Source of the DNA: Cynocephalus volans
Taxonomy: Eukaryota > Chordata > Mammalia > Dermoptera > Cynocephalidae
Assembly (NCBI RefSeq): GCF_027409185.1
Contig: NC_084463.1
Span: forward strand, 163,037,869 to 163,101,868
Reading direction: 5' to 3'
DNA length: 64,000 nt
Shown one piece after another: positions 55,790 through 64,000 of the stretch. Both the position numbers and the translations under genes were made by a program. The notes beneath the pieces are model-generated. The model saw nothing but the letters and a program-made list of their open reading frames with translations. It did not search any database and was not told the DNA's origin. Every line of letters begins with the position of its first letter. Positions within the stretch are counted from its first letter, which is position 1.

Positions 55790-58320
55790 TAAATTCAGAA
55801 CCACTTTTTAAAAATTGTGGCAAAATATATATAACAAAATTTGCCATTTTGATCATTTTTAGCTGTACAATTCAGTGTCATTAATACATTCACAGTGTTG
55901 TGCAACCATCACCACTGTCTGTCTCCAAAATTTTTTCATCGCCCCAAACAGAAACCTGTGCCCAATAAGCAGTGACTCTCCACCCCTCACTCCCCCAGCC
56001 CTGGAAACCTTTATTCTACTTTCTGTCTCCATGAATTTGCCTCATTTTTGTGGAATCATAAAATATGATTTGTCCTTTTATGTGTGGCTTATTTACATAA
56101 TGTGTAACATAATGTTTTCTAGGTTCATTAAAGTTGTAGTGTGTGTTCAGAATTTCCTTCCTTTTACAGCTGAATAACATTCCATTGTGTGGCTAGACCA
56201 CCTCGTGTTTATCCATTCCTCTGTCCACGGATCCTTGGGTTACTTCCACCTTTGGCTATTGTGAGTAGGTGTAGTGGATTGAATTATGTCCCCCCAAAAC
56301 TCACTGAAGCTTGAATTGTGTCCCCCAAGTTTTATGTATCAGAAACTTGCCCCCACTGTGACTGCTAAGAGGGTGGGAGCTCCTATGATGGTAACTGAAA
56401 GGTGGAGCCTTGAAGAGGTGATTGGATTGTAGGACCCTGCAATAGTGAATGGATTAAAACTGGCGGTCAGGGGTGTGGTTCTGAGGGCTTTAAAAGAAGA
56501 GAGAGGGGAATCTGTCTCTCTCTCTTGCTCTCTCTGCTTCCATTATCTTGCAATGTGAGACCTCAGGGTCACTGCTGCCACCATCAGATGTGTTCCTTGG
56601 ACTTGACTTCCCAGCCTCAGAAACGGTAAGCAATAAATTTCATTTACTTTGTAAATCACGCAGTTCCAAGTATTTTGTTATAAGCAGTGGAAACGGACTA
56701 ATACAGTAGGACTGCTGTGAACAGGGGTATACAAGGATCTCTTTGAGTCCCTGCTTTTATTTCTCTTGGGTATACACTCAGAAGTGGAATTGCTGGATTA
56801 TATGGTAATTCTATGTTTAATTTTTTGAGAAACCACCAAAGTGCTCCCACAGCAGCTGCACCATTTTACATTTCCACCAAGAATACACAAGGGTTCCAGT
56901 TTCTCCGCATCCTGGCCAACACTTGTTATTTTCAGTTTAAAAAAAAATTGTAGCCATCCTAGCAGGTGTGAAGCGGGACTGCGTTGTGGTTTCGATTTGC
57001 ATTTCCTTGATGGTTAAAGATGTTGAACATCTTGTGCTTTTTGACCACTTTGTTTTACAAATATATATATATATATATATATATTTTTGGGGGGGGCGGG
57101 GGAGTTGTTTGGTGGCCAGCTGGTACAGGGATCTGAGGGAATATATATGTATATATTTAAGTGCAAGCAATACATGAATAGATAAAGAGCTTAAACTCTG
57201 AGCATGGTACTCTTTCTGTGAAGATGAACGTCCTTCCTTGTATGTTTTCTCTCTGCAGAGACGACCAGACCTTTAACACATCTTTGGACATGTTACCCGT
57301 TTTTGAACGTGCACGCATACTTTTGCATAAATCCAATCACTTTCTGCTGATCATTCTATGGCCTGTCTTTTTCATTTGCTGATGTGTCACAAACCTTTTC
57401 TTTACCTTTACTTTTAGGTCTTCCTTCTTTTTAAAAGTAAAGTGCAGTACATTTTGTAGTACAGGTGTACCATACTTCATGGCATTTACCCAGTTGAAGA
57501 GGATTTAATCGCTATGAAGAGGCACACTGCAGTGCACACCGTGCTCATGCATCTATGCATGTGTGTGTGAGCATTTTTGTAGGATATGTTCCTTGTCAAA
57601 GAGTATGTCCATTTATGTTTTTAAGGACACTGACACATTCCTCCAAAAAGGCTGCACCAATTTATACCCTTCCAGGCATCTATGAGAACACTCACTTTCC
57701 CAAATCCTCTCCAATGCTGGCAAGTATCAAATTCTAAGGTTTTTTGTTTGTTTGTTTGTTTTTATTTGCTACCTATTTGGTTATAAATTATAACATACTT
57801 TGATTTGCATTTCCCTCATTTGTGGCTTATTGGCCATTTGTATTTATTTTCCTGCAAATTGCCTACTCTTATCCTTGGCCCGTTTTTCTGTTGTTTATTT
57901 TTTCTTATTGATTTGTAAGAGGTCTTTATTTGGTGCGGACAGTAATTCTTTGCATAATTTGTTCCAGATTTTCTTCCTGGCCTATAGCTAGTCCTTCATC
58001 CTTGTTTGCTAGTGGAATGTTATCATAGAGACATAAGAAAGTTTCATGTACTTAAAGCTCTCAGCCTTATGGCTTCTGAGTTTCGTGCCTGGTCTCTCTA
58101 CCCCCAGGTTATAAGTACGTGATGCTTTATTTTCTTCCAGGACTGTCACTGTTTTGTGTTTTATGTTCAGACATTACACTGATTTTTTTGGCATATGGTA
58201 TGAGGTAGGGATCTCGCTGGTGGATTGGGAGTTGTTCCCAACACCTTGACGGAAGGGGCCATCCTATCCTCGTTCATTTAAAATGCTGCCCTTTCAAGAG
58301 CAGTGTCCATGGATGCCTGG
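55790..58320 (-). mobile_element. Antisense L1 series interrupted by an LTR, a (TA)n and a SINE piece
   Basis: 55790-56264, 56711-57060 and 57180-58320 follow antisense L1: 'agctgtacaattcagtgtcatt', 'ggtatacactcagaagtgg', 'gatttgcatttccttgatgg', 'cttattggccatttgtattta', 'gtatgaggtagggatctc'. A (TA)12 lies at 57061-57084, and a CYN fragment ('ggtggccagctggtacagggatc') lies at about 57098-57135, minus. Confidence 0.75.
56270..56705 (+). mobile_element. Intact MaLR-like solo LTR
   Basis: Begins TGTAGTGGATTGAATTATG, ends ACTAATACA, with perfect 5-bp TSD GTAGG (56265-56269, 56706-56710). An AATAAA lies at 56632. An internal duplication of 'gaattRtgtcccccaa' is visible near the start. Confidence 0.9.
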
Positions 58321-59484
58321 CTCCTGATTCCACACTCTTTCGTTGTGCTTCCTTGGCCTGTGGGTGTCTTTCTGTTGTTTTGATCTCGGTAGCGTCAGAG
58401 AGATCAATGGTGCAATTCCCTCCTTATTGTTCTTTACAAAAAGCGTGTTGGCTCTTCTTGCACGTTTACTCTTTTGTGACAAACTTCAGAGCCAGGCTAT
58501 CGGGTTCTATTCTTTGATCTCTTGATCTGGGGACAGTAAGTGGTGACATCCAACAGGTGTCAGAGGGCTGGATTCTGAGTGATCTCTGACTAGCTAGCTG
58601 GTCTCTGGCTGTGGAAATCAGTTCATCTGCCGCCTGCGATGGAGCTGGTCTTGACATTTGTGGTTTTTGTTGACGTTTGTGGAGTGCTTTAGAGGTTCTG
58701 TGTGTGCCGAGTTGCCTGAGATGTTGCCACGGCCTCACTCACACCAGTGTCTGCTTGGAAATAAGCTCTAATGCAAACTAATTTCAGCATGAGCCCCAAG
58801 GCAAATATAATTACTGAGTAAATTATCGCTCCCCTCCCCTAGTTCATTCCAGAACAAAATGTGAGCACCTTAATTTCTTCCCTGGGCTGTACCCATCTAT
58901 TAGCCCAGATGGGGAGGCGGTACCTGCCTGGCAGATCTCTCAGGAAATTGCTCAACAGGGCATTAATAGCCTCCTGGGCGTGTGGCCCTGGCCGGAACAC
59001 GTCAGCTGGGTGCCTGGGTGCTTTCCAGCCTTTGTCCACTCTCAGGCAGCCGCCACCTTGGGTTCTGCCCGGGGAAGGAGCAGCCGGTCTCTGTGATGGG
59101 AGCTGAAGCTTAATGTCCTCACTGGGGCGAGGCATCTTTAGGGCAAGACGTGTTCTCGAGCTTGCTTCTGGGGCGAAGGCCATTTCTCTGAACTTTCCCC
59201 AACGCAAACTCACTTCCCCAAAGCAGACTGGACTTGGAGAGGCGCTGGATCGGGGAGGGTGTGGTGACACTGCCTGGCCGCCTCCTTACTCCGGGTGGGG
59301 CTCGGGGTCAATGTCCACACCTGATCTGGGCTCTGCAGATGCAGGCTCCTGTCTCTGTCCCTGCCTCCTCCTGGACCCCTGGCTCTGAGTGGCCTCACCC
59401 ATAGGCCTTAAAATGCTCATTCAGAGAAAGACTGGACTCAGGTGGGTGACACCATCAGCTTTTCGTGGATCTCCTTGCTTTCTA

Positions 59485-59800
59485 GAACCTTCCCATGCTG
59501 CGCTGGCCAGATTAATTTTTCTAAAATTAGGTTGCATCATGTCCTTCCCCTTCTCAGAAAACTACTGGTTCTCCAGTGTCTGATGTTGAAACTTTTCAGC
59601 CCAGCCTACTGTGCAGCCAGTGAGCTGGCCTCCTTCATCCTCTGCTCCCTGTGTGTGAGCTGTTCTGCAGCCGGATCTGTGTCCTCGGAGTCCAGAACCT
59701 TCCACGGTCCACCCAGCCTGGGAAGGCCTTGAGGACAGGCTGTCTTCGTCCTTGTCCCTCTGCCTCTGGCAGGTGTCTGTAGATGCTCAGTAACCGTCTG
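59485..59800 (+). mobile_element. L2 LINE fragment, sense
   Basis: 'ccagattaatttttctaaaattaggttgcatcatgtcc', 'cttctcagaaaactactgg' and the later 'gtctgtagatgctcagtaa' follow the L2 3' part. Confidence 0.55.
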
Positions 59801-62319
59801 GATGCTGCCGAGGCCTCATCTGTCCGGGGAGCAGATCTTACCCACCCTTACCTCCTCTGCTCCCTAATTCTACTGCAGCGTGAGCTCCCTCCCCCATCCC
59901 CAAGTCCCGCCCGCTGTGTTTCCCAGATTGTAGAACACCTGCCCTGCCACGTGACAGGAGGTTTCTGAGGCCAAGTGTGGTGACCTCCTTCCTCCCCCCA
60001 CACTGAGAGACCGTATTTTGGAGGTCTGGGCTCTGAGTGGATTCTCTACAAATAAAGCTGTTTTACTTTGAGAAACCCAGTGCACCCCAAACGGACTTGA
60101 CCTTGGAGTCCCTTATCCACGTGATAACTGCCCACTTCGACAGCCTGAACTCTGTGACATATCACTGTCAGGCTTGGCACCTGCGTCCTTCACGTGGTGT
60201 TTTTATCATTTTTCAAAAAACTCTGCATGAACATTTTTAATCATGCAAAAAAATAGAACAGAACATGACTTTTTATGCTAAAAAGAAGTTTTGGTGCTTG
60301 TGACTTAAAACCACAGAGTAGACAGATGAGTGACATTTTTAATGCGCTTTCAGGGATTTAAGCATGAAGAGAGTGTTGCCCTTGAGAGTCCATGTGCTTG
60401 TTCTGGTCACCTCGTCACTGCTCCGGTCTCTGAGTTTGCTGTGGCACCCGGTTGCTCCACCCTGGCCACTGTGGGCGTCCCCTGCCACTGCCAGCTCCTT
60501 CAGGATGCTCCTGAGGCCACCGTGGCTGTGGTCCCGGCCGGCCTCGCTGAGTGCTGCAGCTCTGAGCATAGGCAGAGCCGGTGGCCTGCTGGCAGCCTGT
60601 GGGGTGCCGCGGTGGGGTCTGTGCTGGCTTTGCTGGTGCCGCCTGTACCCGTCTCTTTTAGAGCACAAAGTTCTTCCTCCCACCAGGGCCTGCCACTGTA
60701 TCGCTCGTTTTGCTGCCCCCAGCCCCCAGTGCAGGGACTGTGTATGCAGCACTGCCTCCCCCTGCAGAGCAAATGACCACTGGCCACAGCCTGGGAACAG
60801 CATGTCACCCTGTGCCAGGGCCCCTGGGACCTGGTGGGTTGTTGTATGGACTGCTGCATCCACGGGGCAGGCTCAGGGACGGGGTGGGCCCTGCGTGGCC
60901 CCACAGGCTGCTTAGCCTGTGTCCCCCACGGAGCAGATGCCGTGGAGCAGAGCTGGGGCACAGCCGCGGAGGATTTATGTCTTTTTAGCCAGTCCCCACC
61001 CCTCTGTCAGAGGCACATGTGCAGCCAATAGTTTGAGATGTATGGAGGGTTGCTCAAAAGTGAAAGAGCAGAATAAAGAGCAGTTTCTATCTTTTTGGCT
61101 ACCAATTTCAATTTTTAAAACATTTTCCATCTGTTTTGAAAGATTTTGTGCTCTCAAAGAAACTACGTTTATTAAGTAACAACCTCTTCTGCTTATTGGT
61201 CCCAGACGCACAAGATGGCCAAGCCCAGCCGGTCTCGCCAGGAGCCGGGCTGGCAGGGTTTCTGTTAGCTCTTCACTGGGGAGTTTCCATTTGGCTTTTC
61301 AGTGTTGAAAGCCACTCTCTGATCCAGGACACTCTTGTGGCCCCTTGGGCTGTGGGACCCCAGGTTGGGATTAACTGATTTGGAGGGTCTGGCCACTGAG
61401 TGAGCACTGGGCTTTGGGTAGCCTCCTTGCTCTGCTCTGAGGCTCCAGAGAGCCCTGCCTGCAGCCCCCTCACGGGTGGGCATTTCTCCCACTAGGCCTC
61501 TGTGCTCCGGTATGTCCCTGTTCTGGAGACCATAGACCTACCTGTGGCTTCCTCTGAATGTATAGAGGCCTTCCTGGTGCCCCAGTCCCACTAGGATGGG
61601 GTGTGGCTGAGGGTGAGACCCCATCATGCCTGCCGCCTCCCACCCCTGGGGTGGTCACTCACATGCCTAAGGGATCTTATTAGGAAACTGCCCCACCAGG
61701 GATCCCTGTCATTTACACAGTGATCTGATCAGACTGCCGTAAGTGTTTCAGGTCTCTCCCGGATGGCAGGGATCTTAGGAGATGGTGTGTTTTAGGTATG
61801 GGGAGATGGTTCGGGTTTTTCCGAGCTTCTCTGACTTGTATCATCAGCAAAGCAGGATGGAGAAGTAGATGGGAAGGTTGAATTAGGAACACATTCCCAT
61901 CTGTGATCCGTGAGGTCCTCGAGCGAGAGGGAACACGTGTGTCTCTGCAGGTGTGAAGAGGACAGGTGGGCCTCGTTCTTTTCTTGCCTGCTTGTATTAC
62001 CTCAGGACAGCTTGATCACCAGTGGATACTCCAGAATGCCACCCCACTGTGGTACAAGTGGCTTGGCGTGTGCTTCCATCCAGCAGCCACTGCTTGGTGC
62101 TGGCCTCCAAACACAGGCTTCTGTCTTGGGCATCCTTGAACTAAGGACACACTGCACCCCCCCAAGATTTGCTGTGAACAACTGCGGGGGCAGCAGCAAG
62201 CCGCAGGGGTCTGGGGGCTGCCTGATCCACTTCCCAGGCCTGGAATCCTGGCAGGGCCCATGCAGGCCCATGCCCACCTGTTCCTGCCTGGCTGGCTTTC
62301 TTGCTCCACTCTCAGCTCT

Positions 62320-62505
62320 GTAGTCTTGGACAAGCGAATTCACTGCTCTGGGCCTCAGTTTCCTCACCTGTGATGGGATAATCATTGTGTTCCTCATGAG
62401 GGTGCGAAAGGGGTGATGCTAAAAGTGCAGAGCACAGGGCCTGGCCCAGCAGGGCTCAATAATTGTGAGCTATTAGGAGTATTATCGCAGTGGTAATTGT
62501 TACTC
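62320..62505 (+). repeat. MIR SINE
   Basis: 'cttggacaagcgaattcactgctctgggcctcagtttcctcacctg', then 'gcagagcacagggcctggc' and 'ctcaataattgtgagctatta'. A clear MIR. Confidence 0.75.
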
Positions 62506-63049
62506 TAAGGTGAGTGGGTCCTCAGAGGATTCTGGACTCAGGTTCAACCAAAGCTCAAAGGCCTTGCCTGAAGCCATCTGTGCTCTAAAACGTCCGCACA
62601 TCTGCGCATCAGTGTCATTAGAAGGTAGAGTGTCGGGTTGCACTGATTGCCGCATCTGTCCTTGCCTGGGTAGAGTCAACATTTGTTTTGCAGCTGGAGC
62701 CCTGGTGGGGTGGGCTGCGGGAGTCCTGGGGGAACAGGTGCAGGTGTCTTTTGCTTCTCTTGAGTTCTCTGCATTGTCGAGGTGCGGCGGGCTGGGGTGT
62801 TTTGGAGGCTGGCCATCCATTCGCAGGTGTCGTCAATGCAGTTCTTGCCTCTCCCTGCTTAGAGGATGTTGTTAAGGAGGCCCTGCTTTCCTCTTTCCTG
62901 TTGCTTTCTTCTGACAGCCTGCTAATGAGCCAGCCTGGCAGCCAGTGTGCAGAGCGGGGCTCCCACACAAGGGCGGGTGGGCTTGCTACCTCTCTGGTGG
63001 GCTCCCCCAGCTGACCAGCGGCACTTTCTCGTCCCCTTGCATTGGTACT

Positions 63050-63487
63050 TGTATTAGTCTGTTTCTGTTCATTGTAACAAAATACATGGAATGGGTATTT
63101 TATAAAGAAAGCAAATTTATTGCTTATAGTTTCTGAGGTTGGGAAGTCCAAAGTCCAGGGAACACATTTGGTGAGAGCCTTTGTGGTGGCAACAGTGCCA
63201 GCAGGGTGTCACGTTGCAAAATGGCGGAGCAGAGAGAGAGAGACTGACCTCATTTACTCTCTTTTTAAAGCCCTCGGAGCCTTGCCCCTGACCACCATTT
63301 TTAATCCATTTGCTACTGCATGGTCCTACAATCTAATCACCCCTTCAAGGCTCCATCTTTCAGTTACCATAATAGGATTTCCCACCCTCTTAACAGTCAC
63401 AGTGGGGGCCAAGTTCCTGATACATAAAACTTGGGGGACACAATTCAAGCTTCAGTAAGTGGGTGGGGGGGCATTCAATCCACTACA
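63050..63487 (-). mobile_element. Intact MaLR-like solo LTR
   Basis: Opens TGTATTAGTCTGTTTCTG, closes CATTCAATCCACTACA, with perfect 5-bp TSD GTACT (63045-63049, 63488-63492). Its ends are the exact reverse complement of the copy at 56270, so both are full length. Confidence 0.9.
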
Positions 63488-64000
63488 GTACTCCTTCCTA
63501 CCTTGTTGGTGTCACCGCTGAAGGTGGAGAGGGGAGCCTGGGCGCTGGAGTCTTCATCCTCAGATGAGGTTCCTGGTCTGTCTCGTTTCCCTTGCCCTGG
63601 GATACGGATGGTCAGTGCCTTTCCCTGGACTGCTGACCGGGCCTCGTGCCCAGCGGGTACTCTGTGATTAGGGAGACATGCTGCTCTCTGGCTGATGTGC
63701 CAGACTGAGTCTCTAAAGTGGAGGGTGGAACTCACTACCCTCTCTTCTACAGCCTGCTGTGGCTCCCCATTGCCTGTGGGGTGAAAGCAGACCCCACTGG
63801 AGTCCTGAGCTCCTGGCGCTCTGAGGCCAGCCAGCCCCCTCCTTGGCCTGTGTGGGCTTGGGCCTTTCCTAACTTCCTGTGATTGCCTCAATCCTGGGAG
63901 TAAATTATGTCTCTAGCAGGTGTGTGCTGGCTTGCTACTCTGTGCCTGGCACAGAACGAGGACACTGGGAACAGGAAGAGCACAGACAGGTGGGGCTCCC

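Larger units (their letters stand above)
48738..64000 (+). other. LRP5: LRP5 intron 1 (continues past the window)
   Basis: No sequence resembling LRP5 exon 2 (start of the first beta-propeller) is found before 64000. Human intron 1 is also tens of kilobases long. Repeats within it are listed separately. 49331-51060, 52480-54475, 58321-59480, 59801-62315 and 63500-64000 show only scattered MIR traces (for example 52940, 54070) and no gene. Confidence 0.8.

Noticed and set aside
60339-60988. Long overlapping frames in LRP5 intron 1 (up to 183 codons)
   Set aside because: Open on both strands with no recognisable family. No sign of an LRP5 alternative exon.
1-64000. Equine, bat or carnivore origin
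   Set aside because: The SINEs derive from tRNA-Ile alone and form dimers. Equine ERE copies are tRNA-Ser-like and carnivore SINEs tRNA-Lys-like, and none of those is seen.

Overview
This is a mammalian nuclear genome window, most likely from a colugo (Dermoptera, e.g. Galeopterus). Two things point there. First, the gene order C11orf24 (minus strand) then LRP5 (plus strand) is that of human 11q13.2. Second, about a dozen SINEs are built only from tRNA-Ile-like sequence, as monomers and dimers, which is the pattern described for the dermopteran CYN/t-SINE family. Several carry perfect target-site duplications (TSDs).

Layout. 1-903, 1611-1768 and a first exon near 8.49 kb form the 5' part of C11orf24 on the minus strand: signal-peptide exon, then the Thr/Ser/Pro-rich lumenal domain running off the left edge. 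A CpG island at about 8.44-9.01 kb is its promoter. From 9 to 48.4 kb is a gene-free interval filled with L1, L2, MIR, LTR, hAT/Tigger and CYN copies, often nested. It also holds a 2.73 kb retrocopy of the splicing-factor gene PRPF38A (28167-30894). A second CpG island (48.4-49.3 kb) carries LRP5 exon 1, which has a five-codon upstream ORF, the signal-peptide start and a splice donor at 48738. The rest, to 64 kb, lies inside LRP5 intron 1, with more old repeats, a recently inserted L1 and two intact solo LTRs.

The two genes point away from each other across about 40 kb and share no visible promoter. C11orf24 encodes a Golgi/plasma-membrane cycling glycoprotein. LRP5 encodes a Wnt co-receptor. 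I found no protein-coding gene between them and no bacterial, CRISPR or other accessory system. The points of interest are an in-frame 33-bp repeat array in C11orf24, a conserved-looking uORF in LRP5, a retrocopy with promoter-like 5' sequence, a solo LTR sitting inside a CYN SINE, and several nestings that date insertions against each other. Repeat names come from recalled consensus sequences, not from a database search.
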